In this document: positions 1 through 10,953 of the stretch, piece by piece | Layout: the number at the start of each line of letters is the position of its first letter | How positions within the stretch are numbered: the first letter of the stretch is position 1 | DNA from: Tomocerus qinae | Taxonomy: Eukaryota > Arthropoda > Collembola > Entomobryomorpha > Tomoceridae | NCBI GenBank assembly: GCA_020055645.1 | Contig: CM034549.1 | Location: 6,014,001 to 6,078,000, forward strand | Reading direction: 5' to 3' | Length of the DNA: 64,000 nt | The notes under the pieces: generated by a model | What the model saw: only the letters and a program-made list of their open reading frames with translations | Told to the model about the DNA's origin: nothing | Database searches by the model: none | Position numbers and translations under genes: made by a program

Positions 1-1038
1 CTTTTCCATAATACCTTCTAATTCTAATTGTCCTGCCGTTCAAGTCTAAAGACAACCCGCCATAAAATAAAAAACAACCATTTTTTAAACCGGTGGTGTG
101 ACCTTTATAAGTCAAAATTTAAAAATATACCAGGTCAACTCAACCTACTCGCAGAATTGCAGAAACGCAGTCAGTTTGCGCATGATCAGAAACATTTGCC
201 TCATTTTTGCAAAAACCTGCTTGAGTTGATTTTGCAACTAAAAATAGCAAATTTGCACTAGCATTTCCTATTTACCTGTGATAAAAGTTGCATTATTCAT
301 CTCCGGAGATTTAAACTGCTGAAATCATTAAGCAAAAGAAAACTCGTCGACTCAATTGCCAAAAATGTCTGACTAGGTTATTATTATTGATGTTTACTTT
401 TTGGTAGTAGCTATTTAAATAAAATTTTACCTCTATTTGCCTTCCAACTTTAATCGATTCTTTCAAAAACAAAAGAATTGATTTCACTCGGACACCACTT
501 TTGTTGACCTCTTGTTTGTTAGGTATTTTTGGAAGTAGTAGGTTGTACATTTTTTAGTTTTTGGGGATGTGTTGTCAATCGTTCAGAAATCAATTATAGG
601 TAAAAGAAACTTGTAATTTTAAAACACACGATAGATAGTTCACATATGTGAATGTACTAGTAATTCTAGCGGCTGCGAAAGCAAGGGGCAGAAGTAAAAC
701 ATGCCTTTTTGCTGCGCAATTTTGCTCAGAGTTTGCAAACGTATCAGCCAATGAAATGGATTCGGTTCGAAATGAATCCCGCGTTCGCAGTTGCTCGCAG
801 TTCTGCAACTGTGCGTATCTGCAACTAGTTGGTTGAGTTGGCTTACTATGACATGTCCGAGCTGGTTAGCATATCTTCATTATAAGGCCTCCTACGTCCA
901 AATTAGCCGCAAATTGGGGGGAGTTATTCACGAAACAGTGGTGTGGGAAAACACATGTAAAAGGAACCACTAAGGACGCACGTTAAAGTTATAAATTTTG
1001 CAACGTTCACAAAATTTATTCACAAAGCAGAAACTTGG
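1..1038. other. No gene recognised
   Basis: A+T-rich sequence with only short open frames (the longest is 77 codons at 28-261) that show no recognisable domain, signal peptide or splice structure. I see no RNA gene and no clear transposon terminus. It probably belongs to the repeat-rich tract that continues to about 15 kb. Confidence 0.5.
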
Positions 1039-1362
1039 TTGCAGTACGGAAAGTTTTATAAGTACCTTAAGTTCTTAGAATTAACTCTGCATCTGTGCAA
1101 AATTCTTAAAGCCAGTTTTGGGTATATAACTAAAACTTGGAGACAAACTAAAGTAATCTTCATACTAAAGCCAGCCAAGAGTAGACATCAAAAAGAGTTC
1201 GTGGCGACCAATATCACTCGTATGAAAATACTTGAACGTCTTATTGACTGGAGTATCAAAACTCCAGAGCTTGAAAACAAAATGAAGAATGCAGGACAGT
1301 TTGCATATTTACGTGGTATTTTCACGGATGCTGCTCTTCATCAATATATTGCTAATTACTAA
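1039..1362 (+). pseudogene. Decayed non-LTR retrotransposon reverse transcriptase fragment
   Basis: The 107-codon frame resembles the N-terminal part of Jockey/CR1-type reverse transcriptases. It has the order WRQTKVIFILKPAKS (family: W+...VVFIPKPGK), then MKILERLIDW (family: LLKTLERLIDR), then QFAYLRG...DAALHQ (family: NQHAY..GKST.TALHQ). The catalytic FADD segment, the endonuclease and the rest of ORF2 are absent, and several conserved residues are changed (PKPGK has become LKPAK, and the FRPISLTS segment is disrupted). No partner ORF lies nearby. This is a short relic. The subfamily call is inferred from remembered motif spacing, not from a search. Confidence 0.7.
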
Positions 1363-1376
1363 TTACCCCATTTAAC

Positions 1377-1399
1377 AGCAAAAAGGTAACCTTTTTGCT
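1377..1399. repeat. 23-bp perfect palindrome with one central base
   Basis: Two 11-nt arms (AGCAAAAAGGT and its complement) flank one central A just after the RT relic. A second partial copy of GCAAAAAGGTTGC follows at about 1411. It may be the edge of a small repeat; no function can be assigned. Confidence 0.4.
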
Positions 1400-1619
1400 G
1401 ATTTTTCTAGGCAAAAAGGTTGCATTTTCCATGCCTGACGCGGTGTAATTAGCGACTAGCATTTGTAAGATGTTATTTAGGGGAGACGAGCATGTTTGTA
1501 ATACAAAAGAAGCATAAAAACACAAACCTGGTCACGTGATTTCATTAAGACAGCAATTATTTTTGGAAACACAAAAATATCCCGTAATATAACATATATG
1601 AAATCAAGGAGGGAAGCAG

Positions 1620-1960
1620 GAACAAGAAATGAGGTGGCAGTGAGGTGAGGTGAAGACTCTTATGGAGGGTGCGATAATGAGGGGAGGTACGTGAGTGCCC
1701 CAGTGGGTAAGCGGTAACCCTGACATTAGGTGAGGTGGGTGATGACCTCAGAGGGAAACCCCAAAATGAGACGAGTTACGTGAGCTCTTCTGAGAGGTGA
1801 GGTGAGAGAGGACTTCAGAGTGGTAATTCGGCATGAGGTGATGTAGGTGAGGACTTTAGAGTGGTAGTGGTAACCCGGCATGAGGTGAGGTACGTGAGGT
1901 CCTCAGAGAGAATACCTAACATGAGGTGAGGTAGGTGAGGTCTAGGTCTAACCAATAAAT
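1620..1960. repeat. Degenerate GGTGAGGT-type minisatellite
   Basis: Purine-rich stretch with repeated units built on ATGAGGTGAGGT(A/G)..GTGAGG plus spacers such as CCTCAGAGAG and TTTAGAGTGGTA. Unit length varies (roughly 45-60 bp) and copies are diverged. It contains no long reading frame. Confidence 0.6.
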
Positions 1961-2479
1961 CTCAACTGTGATGTAGAGATTATCTCTTTTCTATTTTAAA
2001 ATTTTTCTTTCGTGCGCGAAGGCCTATTTTCAAGATGCCACAAAAAAGTACATTTTCATAGGGAGACATTCGAGGCAGGCTAACTGCTCTCAGGATTTGT
2101 CAATCCCTATGTATGAAGTGGGTGGGTGTTTGAAAATCGTCAGGAGGGTTTTCTCGAAAACTAGAAACTTCTCGGCAAAAATTATAGAGACAAAATTAGT
2201 AAACAATTCTTCGACGGAGTGTGCTTTAATTCAGCAACTCTGTCGGAGGACCGGTTCACCCGCTAGAGCCCGAAGATTCGGTTGTGACCTTGTTTGGTTA
2301 GCATAATTCAATTGTCAAATTTAGTTTCCGTAGATACAGTGCAATAGTGCAGTAATAGTATAATGTACTACTCTTTCCAATCCGTATTATCACGTCCTCT
2401 CAATCAACTCTTGTCATAGTAATACACACGGTGACTGAATACCGTTGCATAATACTAATCCAAATGATTGAATTACTAC

Positions 2480-2917
2480 TGGTACCACCAACTACAACCA
2501 CAACACTCACTTTTCATTCCCCTGGCGGGGGTTGGGGGGCAGAGCCCCCCATAAATCCAAATACTGATATTATTTGATTGAGTATATTATTAATACTTTT
2601 GCGAACAAATGATAGACAGTCGAAGTTATAGACATTTCCGAAATGGGGGAAAATTCAAGGGATTGAATATTTTAGAAATTGGAATAAGCTCAATCAATTT
2701 TCGAAATTGGGGAATATTCTAGGACTGAAAATTATTCTTAAAAATTGAAAAATACTCCAGGGACATAAATTTTTTTTAGAAATGGGGAAATATTCCAGGA
2801 ATGGAAAAATGTTGTTTTATGTACAACATCCCTAAACATTCTCACTTATACCGCATTAACGTTCAATAGAATAGTTCAACTACAACATTACATATGAACA
2901 ATAAAAACTATAAAATA
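2480..2917. repeat. Dispersed repeat segment with a G-rich/C-rich stem
   Basis: A GGGGGTTGGGGGGCAGAGCCCCCC stem-like motif near 2526 is followed by an A+T tract containing TATATTATTAATA and units with AGAAATGGGGAAATATTCCAGG. The same order (G-rich stem, TATATTATTAATA, TTGCGAA) recurs at about 13610-13740, and the 'ccaggga' units recur at 13370-13500. Both tracts therefore carry members of one dispersed family. No coding capacity is seen. Confidence 0.55.
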
Positions 2918-3033
2918 AATTAAAAAGTAAAAACTTAAAAAAACTCATAGGGAGACACGAGAAAAACCAGAAAACAAGGAATATTAAAGTTTCTGGATAA
3001 TCAGAATATCTCGTAAATTAAAAAACATATATT

Positions 3034-3750
3034 CCCCAGTCTCCCGGTTGAAATTACAATTTCAAAATCATCTTTTCACGCAAATTAATAAATAAAGTAA
3101 ATTAATAAACAAATTCTGTAAATTATAATATTGAAAATAAATCCTTTGGCCTGATTCAAAAAGGCTCTCCTGAAATGGATTAAAAATTATGAAAATACCT
3201 CACTGCATAAGAAAGAAAATGAATATCTTTCGGAAAATTTAGAGTCGGCTGAAACTAATCTAAATGACAATAGTGGTTTGATCCAGGGTTTAGAATTCCG
3301 GGCACAGTCAGAATTTTTTGTTGCTTAGCTATGTGACGCCACACGGCGACAATTTCCCTATACAGGGATGATGATTATGGAAATTGTCGCCGTGTGACCC
3401 CCCACCCCCCAAGCTAAAGCAACACAAAAAATCCAAAGTGATTGGGAATCTCGCAGGTTGGCTTTGACAGATACCAGATGGAGATAATCGAAAATTTAGA
3501 CTTTTACTATCAATTAATTGACTGCAGAGAATTAGCACATTGTCATATGAGTTACGATACTCCTATATATTTACAGTTTGAGACTTACATTTGTCTCTAC
3601 CTACCTTGTATATCTAGTGGAAGTGGGACCATTGAGATTTAAGACATGTTGATAGCGACCAAATTACAACACACTTTTTCTTCTACTCACACTTTCCAAT
3701 TTCACAATGCTAAAAATGATTCAAAAACAATTTCAACCGGTAGTCTGGGG
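3034..3750. mobile_element. Nested non-autonomous TIR element inside the fold-back arm
   Basis: The 717-bp insertion has terminal inverted repeats of about 20 bp, CCCCAGTCTCCCGGTTGAAA on the left and the complement of CCCCAGACTACCGGTTGAAA on the right. It is flanked by near-identical 8-bp sequences, CATATATT (3026-3033) and CATATACT (3751-3758). The opposite arm of the fold-back keeps the uninterrupted site (complement near 5070-5085, ...AAACATATTGTTAC...), which supports insertion after the arms arose. An 8-bp duplication would fit a hAT-type MITE; that assignment is inference. Confidence 0.65.
3340..3396. repeat. Perfect 18-bp stem-loop
   Basis: CACACGGCGACAATTTCC (3340-3357) pairs without mismatch with GGAAATTGTCGCCGTGTG (3379-3396) across a 21-nt loop, inside the nested element. 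It is G+C-richer than its surroundings. It could be a palindromic core of the element or a transcribed hairpin; the sequence does not decide. Confidence 0.6.
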
Positions 3751-5189
3751 CATATACTGTTACAATTATAGCTACGCGATATTTTTCAAATAATAACCGC
3801 AGTGAAAATCGCTTCTGATTGGTCGATGCATTTTTGAAATTGACCAATCAGAGCACAGGATTCCATAGCAAAATTTTTTATGATTTTCATAAATCATTCC
3901 CAAGGGAAATATTTATTTTAACACTGAACCTTGAACTACAGACTTGTGATAGGATAGGAAAATACGGACTCACACTTTTAGCATAATCGCAAACTAATAC
4001 ACTGCACTCAACTCTATGATGCTTACTTGCCGAACAGAGCAATTGCTTTCATGTGAATTGATTATTACTTCACTAAGCAGTCTGAACAAACATAATAACA
4101 TTTTGCATAAATATTATCACCACTACTACACTCCGTATTCATCTTTCTCTATGAAGTAGTACAAACTAATTAATTAGATTTACTTTTAAAATTACAATTA
4201 CAAGATATGATTGAAAGTCAAGTGGGATAAGTCAGTCTAGTGGGATAGGTCAGTCTAGTGGGATAGATCAGTCTAGTTGGATAGGTCAGTCTAGTTGGAT
4301 ATGTCAGTCAGATAGTACAGGTCTGTCAGGTGGGAGATATTTAAATATTTAAATTGTGCTTAAACATCGTACTATGTAATAGTTACGTCTTAGTATACTT
4401 TAAAGTATCTAGTACATAATAATAGTTTTCAAAATGTTATGATTTTGTATGTTCAGACTGCTTATAATAGTGAAGTAATAATCAAATTTGTAATACATGC
4501 AAGCAGTTGCTCTGTTCAGTAAGTAAATTAGTTAGTCTGTAATTTAATTTAATTTATAGTACACTGTATTAGTTTGCGATTATGCTAAAAAAATTTATGC
4601 AAAAAATTTATTTTCAATCATATCTTGTAATTGTAATTTTAAAAGTAAATCTAATTAATTAGTTTGTACTACTTCATAGAGAAAGATGAATACGGAGTGT
4701 AGTAGTGGTGATAATATTTATGCCAAATGTTATGATTATATGTTTGTTCAGACTGCTTAGTGAAGTAATAATCAATTCACATGAAAGCAATTGCTCTGTT
4801 CGGCAAGTAAGCATCATAGAGTTGAGTGCAGTGTATTAGTTTGCGATTATGCTAAAAGTGTGAGTCCGTATTTTCCTATCCTATCACAAGTCTGTAGTTC
4901 AAAGTTCAGTGTTAAAATAAATATTTCCCTTGGGAATGATTTATGATAATCATATAAAATTTTGCTATGGAATCCTGTGCTCTGATTGGTCAATTTCAAA
5001 AATGCATCGACCAATCAGAAGCGATTTTCACTGCGGTTATTATTTGAAAAAATATCGCATAGCGAAAATTGTAACAATATGTTTTTTAATTTACGAGATA
5101 TTCTGATTATCCAGAAATTTTAATATTCCTTGTTTTTTGGTTTTTCTCGCGTCTTCCTAGAGTTTTTTTAAATTGTTACTTTTTAATTT

Positions 5190-5687
5190 TTAATCAAAAT
5201 ACATTAAAAACTGAACACTTTGCTTTGAATCCAGCATTTTTTTGGCTAATTCATTTTCTTGAATACTGAGTAGCATAATTTACCGATTTGTGTTCGAAAT
5301 GTCCTTTCGTTGATAAGCCTATTGTTTCTATGGTATGTTGACCACCGTCCGCTTTGGTATGGTATGAGTAAACGCAAGCGGACTTATGCTCAAACCAGAA
5401 CAGACAGAAAGACAGAGCATCGCATTCCCATAAAGCATTAACTAAATTTAAGGCTTACTTAGTGTCAATGGACCAGTTGGCTATTCACGCAGCGCCCCAT
5501 TAGCGAGACACCACGACATATATATATAGTATCATTAATTATGATTTCTGCCAAACAATTTTGGTAGCCATTATGACTCAGAATACTAATAACAATTTAA
5601 GTATTTAGACAACAAAAACAAACGCTTAATTTAGAGAATATCTAATTTAAAAGTAATATCAATTTTTGTAGTGTTTACATTTTACAG
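5190..5687. other. Gene-free stretch downstream of the R2-like ORF
   Basis: On the minus strand this follows the stop codon of the retrotransposon ORF, so its part nearest 5687 is probably the element's 3' UTR. A short (TA) run near 5518-5530 could be near the 3' terminus, but no target-site duplication was found. Confidence 0.35.
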
Positions 5688-8600
5688 TCAATTGTGTGGT
5701 TTGTAATCGCTGTACAAATGGTAGTGTAAAATATTAATTGAACCACGAATCACTGTTACAACAACATCAGATATCAGAGATAAAGGTAGATTAAATTCTT
5801 TGACAAAATCCGAGAAAAATTTTGGAATGGTTCCACGTGCACCGACAAAAAGGCCGATGATATGAATGTCATCAATTTTGAATTTATTCTTAAAGAAACC
5901 AATAGCTGGACTGTATTTGTTAGTTTTCTCGAGATTGACATTATGAGGTTGATCAATATTAGACTCCATTTGCACAGTTGGGTCAAGAATAAATGCTTGA
6001 TTTACTTTTCTATTTATAACTAAGATATCGATTCGACCAGTAGAACCATTGTCCAAAATGCAATGTAATTCTTCATGGACTTCCCAGAGATTAGATTTTC
6101 GAAATGAGTCGGCTATTAAAGATCTTACTTTGTTGTGTCGGTTGTTACGTAGAAGTTCACCTTTAGAACATTTTCCAAGAACATGAGCTAGGGTTTCGGT
6201 CTCAGTGTGACAATGTCGACACTGGATATTCTCAGAAGATCTTCCGGGGATCGCTCTCACTGCAGCAACGTTACAATTCATTTTTATTGCCGTTGTCCAT
6301 TCGGTTGAAGATAGTCCAAATTGTGTTGAAATCCATTTGTTAGCTTGAGGATACTCTTTGAATAAAACTACTCCTAGACCTTTTTGTTTCAGTTGAGTCC
6401 ACTCAATAAAGCTATTTTCTCTCATATAATTTCTTAATTTTTGAGTAATCGCTGAACAATTAGACTTTACGGGTATAATTGACGTTTCAATAGATGTAAT
6501 ATCATCAATTTTCAGTTTTCTGAGACAAGATTCCATTTCATTAAGGAAATAATCATTAAATTCAGCAAGATATGGGCAATTGCAAGTTAGTAACTGATTG
6601 AAAGACCCATATCTTTGAATAAACGCTTCCCATTCAAGCTTGACTAATTGTAAACCTTTACACTTGTTCGGCGAGTATAACATTGCTGAAGGAGTATCTG
6701 CGGGTAGGTTTATAATTTCTTTAATAGCACTTCTTATCATTTTGTCAGCAGTTTGAAGTAATTTGGTTTTCAAGCTTTTTAGAGGAGCAACTTGGAAGGA
6801 ATAAGTTAGTCGAGGCCAAATGTAGACATTCAGGATTGTCACTTTTTGTAGGGGATTGAGAAGAGGAGTAGAAATAAGCAGTTCCATATCCTTATAGAAT
6901 TTTGCAATGAATTTCTTTTCGTCGAATATTGCTTCATCCTTAAACATAACTCCAAGGTATCGAACAGAAGAGCCGAGTTTAAGCGGTTTAATAGAGACTT
7001 TTGAATCAATAGGAATTTCCTCTTCAACATGGATACCTTTGGATAATGTGATTGAGACGCACTTTTCAATATTAAGATTCAGTCCAATTTCCGTCAGACA
7101 ATTATTTGCGATTTCAAATAATTCATGAACATGGGCAGAAGAATCAGAAATTAAGCAGGTATCATCGGCGAATCCTAGTACTGAAAGCTTGTTATCCGAA
7201 TTGATGCTATATCCATAGGATTGGCTAATTTCTTTTTCAGATAAGGATTTCAACATAAAATCAATTGAAATATTGAATAAAGTCGGTGAAAGCGGCAGCC
7301 CTTGAAAAATCCCACGATTTAGATAAATTTTTTCAGATCGGCCCTTTTTGGTTTCAATGAATGTGTAATTGTGGGATATCAATGAAATTATGGTATTGCG
7401 CAAATAAGTTGGAATTTCTAATGAATTAAGTGAATTTATGAGGTGATTATGTCCAATAGAATCAAAAGCCTTCGAAATGTCCAACAGGATGATGGAAATG
7501 TCTTCTTTTTTAGATTTGGCCTTCTTCAAACATTGATTTAATAATTCAGTATTTATAAGGGTACCAGCTTTAGAAGTAAATCCTCTTTGATGACAACTGA
7601 ATTTACAAAAAGATCTGAGATGACGGTCAAAAACTCTTTCCACGATTCTACGAAGAAATGAACAGATAGAAATAGGTCTCCAATTAGAACAATCATTAGT
7701 ATCACCAGATTTGTAAATAAGGACAGTTTTTCCTTCTCTGAAATGACTCGGAATGATGTTCCACTTTAGTATGATTGATGCAATGTGAGCAAGAATTTGT
7801 TTACATGGAAGAAATTTAATTGTGCGAATTAAAATTTGGTCCGATCCAGCAGAACTGTCAGATGAGATTCCAGAGATGGCATATTTGATTTCATCAAGTG
7901 TGATAGTTGAATTATAAGAACTATCAATTACAGCTTGAGATTCAGCTTTAATCTTATGATAACATGATGTAGGTCTGCAAAGATTGTTGATATTAGACCA
8001 CCTGTCAGTAAATGATCTATGTAATGTTTTCAGATCGATATTACAAGGCTTAGAATCGCCAGAAAGAATATTTCGAACACACTTCTTTCTTGTATTATAG
8101 TACTGATATTGAATTAGATCATATAGATACTTATCCTTTCGTTTTTGTTTGTCCCTTTTAGTTTGTCTTATGGGGTTTGTGTTATTTTTATAAGACCTTT
8201 GAGTATCAACAAATATTTTTCTTTTCCGCATGTCATAGTATTTCTTGGCAGGATTTTTTGGTCCAGGAAGAATGTCATTAGCATTTTGAAGGAGAAGTAC
8301 TAGTTTTTCGATGACTCCATTAAATTCAATTTCATTAGGTTTAGTAGTTAAGAATTGAGATAGCATGGATTCAATACATTGCAATTCCAATTTCACGCTA
8401 TCCAGAGGTTCATTTTTTTGTTTTTCATCAATAGGTGGTGATTCCGTATCAATATTTGAAGAATTTTCGGAAGTATTGGTTATAGTAACCAACAAGTCAG
8501 ATCTATGATCATTTTGATGACGAGCACGCTTATGAGCGGCAACTCCTCGATTACCACGACACATGAATCCACAAATAGGGCAGGGAGTATCCGGAATTGA

Positions 8601-8921
8601 CAATTTATTATTGGATTGGCAATTCGATTCAGAATCCCCTTCAAGGTGAATTTTTAAAAAACCGCTAACATCAGGGAGACCAGTATGACAGTAATAACAT
8701 TCCCAATCCAAAGATTCAATTTCATGTAAATCCAAATCCTTAAGATCTGTGCAGTTTGTATGATACCAACCATTGCATTTATCACATTGAACATATTTAG
8801 CCAATTCGTCATCATCAGAGAAAAGGTTGCCACAAAGATAACACGTATTTTCATTGATAGCAGGAGGTTCTGATTCATTTGAAATATCCATAGTAATGGA
8901 TTTTACTTCAAGAATAAACAA
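5688..8921 (-). CDS. R2-like non-LTR retrotransposon polyprotein with N-terminal PHD finger (RT + restriction-like endonuclease)
   Basis: One uninterrupted 1077-codon frame. Domain order: a C4HC3 PHD-type finger (residues ~26-80: CYLC, CDKC, HTNC, CYYC); a C2H2 finger (residues ~112-133: CPIC ... HKRARH); a reverse transcriptase from about 300 to 700 with the catalytic FADDT at about 584; a Cys/His knuckle at about 900 (CRHC...H....C); and a restriction-enzyme-like endonuclease with RIDILV near 963 and ILDPTV near 983. RT, then knuckle, then endonuclease in a single ORF is the R2/R4/HERO/NeSL plan of target-primed elements. PHD fingers are known in ORF1 of CR1-like elements, so one fused in this class is unusual. 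The ORF has no stop or frameshift, so the copy is young. No apurinic-type endonuclease is present. Confidence 0.93.
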   Translation of the reverse strand: MFILEVKSITMDISNESEPPAINENTCYLCGNLFSDDDELAKYVQCDKCNGWYHTNCTDLKDLDLHEIESLDWECYYCHTGLPDVSGFLKIHLEGDSESNCQSNNKLSIPDTPCPICGFMCRGNRGVAAHKRARHQNDHRSDLLVTITNTSENSSNIDTESPPIDEKQKNEPLDSVKLELQCIESMLSQFLTTKPNEIEFNGVIEKLVLLLQNANDILPGPKNPAKKYYDMRKRKIFVDTQRSYKNNTNPIRQTKRDKQKRKDKYLYDLIQYQYYNTRKKCVRNILSGDSKPCNIDLKTLHRSFTDRWSNINNLCRPTSCYHKIKAESQAVIDSSYNSTITLDEIKYAISGISSDSSAGSDQILIRTIKFLPCKQILAHIASIILKWNIIPSHFREGKTVLIYKSGDTNDCSNWRPISICSFLRRIVERVFDRHLRSFCKFSCHQRGFTSKAGTLINTELLNQCLKKAKSKKEDISIILLDISKAFDSIGHNHLINSLNSLEIPTYLRNTIISLISHNYTFIETKKGRSEKIYLNRGIFQGLPLSPTLFNISIDFMLKSLSEKEISQSYGYSINSDNKLSVLGFADDTCLISDSSAHVHELFEIANNCLTEIGLNLNIEKCVSITLSKGIHVEEEIPIDSKVSIKPLKLGSSVRYLGVMFKDEAIFDEKKFIAKFYKDMELLISTPLLNPLQKVTILNVYIWPRLTYSFQVAPLKSLKTKLLQTADKMIRSAIKEIINLPADTPSAMLYSPNKCKGLQLVKLEWEAFIQRYGSFNQLLTCNCPYLAEFNDYFLNEMESCLRKLKIDDITSIETSIIPVKSNCSAITQKLRNYMRENSFIEWTQLKQKGLGVVLFKEYPQANKWISTQFGLSSTEWTTAIKMNCNVAAVRAIPGRSSENIQCRHCHTETETLAHVLGKCSKGELLRNNRHNKVRSLIADSFRKSNLWEVHEELHCILDNGSTGRIDILVINRKVNQAFILDPTVQMESNIDQPHNVNLEKTNKYSPAIGFFKNKFKIDDIHIIGLFVGARGTIPKFFSDFVKEFNLPLSLISDVVVTVIRGSINILHYHLYSDYKPHN

Positions 8922-9695
8922 GAACGATCATAACTACTTTTTTCTCCTTCCAAAATTACGACTTCCTGTGCTTCCGGGTATTATAAAGTGGGTAAAAGCA
9001 TGATACTTCGGAAAAATCCCCGAAAAAAATTGCATCACAATGTAGCAGAGGTCGTCACGATTAGAACAATACAAAATTTAGTTAAATACTTCCGGTTTTA
9101 CTAACAGTAATAATAATTTTACTGGAGAGCAAAATTTTGTGCGTCCTTCCGTCTCCCAGTCTACCACTATTTTATATTTTATAGATAAACACAACAGCCG
9201 AGTTTCGGTCCGCCGCAGTGTCCATAAACCATTAGGCGGTCGGCCGAAAGTCGGCTACAGGTAATTGACTTTACTCATCTCGTTTAAATGACTTGAATAG
9301 TTAGTTTTTAAGATCCTTATTTAAAATCGTAGGATTGACGTACACAGTAAAAATTGATCTCATAAAATAGAAAAGAATTTGGTGGGCTGGTTTTTGAAAA
9401 CTTTTAACTATTTTAAAAACTGAGCTGTGCATAAAGTAAGACAAAAATAGGCAAAATCGGACGCTTGTTTGTGTGGGTCAAAAACCAAAAATTGATGTGG
9501 TAAAACATTTTTAATCTTCTACAATATTTCAACGAGTACTAAAATTAAACATAAGACGTGATTTAATGTTTAGTTAGTCTATGTATGGTGTTTTTATTAC
9601 AATTCGAAAGTTAAATGTATTATTTCATAGGATTGAGTACGCAATGCAACTGTATTAAAGCTTATAGGATGAGGACGATGTTATGCTAAAGTGTA
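8922..9695. other. 5' flank of the R2-like element; no gene seen
   Basis: The first ~250 nt are probably the 5' UTR of the minus-strand retrotransposon. A G+C-richer patch near 9190-9260 contains GCCGAGTTTCGGTCCGCCG and CGGTCGGCCGAAAGTCGGC, which can form local hairpins. No ORF, tRNA or other gene is supported. Confidence 0.4.
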
Positions 9696-10465
9696 AAGCC
9701 TAGTACACAGATCGAAATTTCGCTACCATCAATTCCGAGTCGAAATTTTAACTGCGTCATGGTGACAAAAAATTTTCGCCGACTAGAAATATCAAACCGA
9801 ATATCAGTTTTCCATCACCTAGTACACAGATCATGGCAGCTAATTAGAACGAACAGATTTTGGGTTTAGAAATTCACAGCTTTCAAGTCACCTTATTAGT
9901 ACCACAATGCTTGTCTAGAGCCTAGCACGACTACGACTAAACCATAGTGCGGCTCCCAGCCAGGCCAAGGCCAAGGGATAGTTTCTAGACAACCACAATG
10001 CCGTGGTAGACACGTGTAAAAGTACCTGAACTATGATGTCATAATCTAGGCACTTTTACATGTGTCGACTCCGATAATCATTTACCAAAATGAAGTGAAT
10101 TTTTATCACACTTCTTCGGATAGATTATCATACTTCGCAATCGACGGCAAAATGTATGTGATACATTTGAAAAGTTTGAACTTGAAAAGAATGAACCACC
10201 CACCCATCAAGTATTTGGTTACCGTAACCATGTAACAATACTATTCTATGATATTTCACGGCGAAAATATGGATCTCTTTTCACGCTACCGAGCTAGCGA
10301 AATTCATGATTTTCACTTTGGCGAAATGAATATTTTGATTTCACAAGCGAAAATTGATGAAGTGTGTACCGACAAAATGAAATGACGGCGAAATTTTAAT
10401 TTTTCCCCCCTCTGAGAAAATTTGCCTTAGAAACTGCATTTCGCTCACTATCTATGTACCTGGCT
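9696..10465. mobile_element. Palindromic non-autonomous TIR element
   Basis: The left end AAGCCTAGTACACAGAT (9696-9712) and the right end ATCTATGTACCTGGCTT (10449-10465) are imperfect inverted repeats. Subterminal blocks (CGAAATTT, TTTTCGCC, GCGAAAT) also recur in both orientations, so the ends fold over a longer distance. A second internal CCTAGTACACAGATC at about 9828 suggests a nested or duplicated terminus. There is no coding capacity. Superfamily unknown; no clear target-site duplication was found. Confidence 0.55.
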
Positions 10466-10953
10466 TAAGTCCGTATTTTTTATACGGGGAGAAACTGCAA
10501 AGCAGGCAGCGCATTGCCCGAAGGGCAATGTGTGTTTACACCACTTATACTGCATTTAACTGAAGGGTCAAAATCTATTGACACCGATTGCTCGTAAACT
10601 AGCAGCTTCTGTGAAATAATGCAAGATACCGAAAACGTAAAGCCATTCTCTGCGGGGTGTGCATTAATTTGAAATCAGCTGTTCGGTGTCAACTTTAGCC
10701 ATAGGAACCGGAAGAATGAATTTTGAATTTGGTCACCAATTTATCTCCTTGGCTACTTGGTACAATGCATCATAGTCATAGTCATCGGGTACTTGAAAGA
10801 CTCATGGAACTAGAAACACATTCCATTTCCTAATTCAATCTCCGTAGATACGGAGTGCACTGAATTGGCTCATTAGCTTGCATCATCTCAATAATGACAA
10901 TTATGTGGGCTTTTAAAATGCCTTTATTCCTGTTACGTCGTATTCCCATTCCC
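10466..10953. other. No gene recognised between two TIR elements
   Basis: Ordinary A+T-rich sequence. A short CCGTAGATAC...GTGCA motif near 10843 echoes one near 2328, suggesting an older dispersed repeat. No ORF above background. Confidence 0.4.

Larger units (their letters stand above)
2918..5189. repeat. Long fold-back (inverted-arm) repeat element
   Basis: Two arms are reverse complements of each other. The left arm is 2918-3033 plus 3751-4215; the right arm is about 4608-5189. The pairing includes the CTGGATAATCAGAATATCTC block near the outer ends, a CCAATCAGA...TCTGATTGG block, and the TTAATTAGATTTACTTTTAA block near the centre. About 390 nt separate the arms. The left arm is interrupted by a separate element (3034-3750) absent from the right arm. 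Outer boundaries are approximate and no target-site duplication was identified. It is a non-autonomous Foldback-like repeat; related sequence recurs at 14790-14950. Confidence 0.75.
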
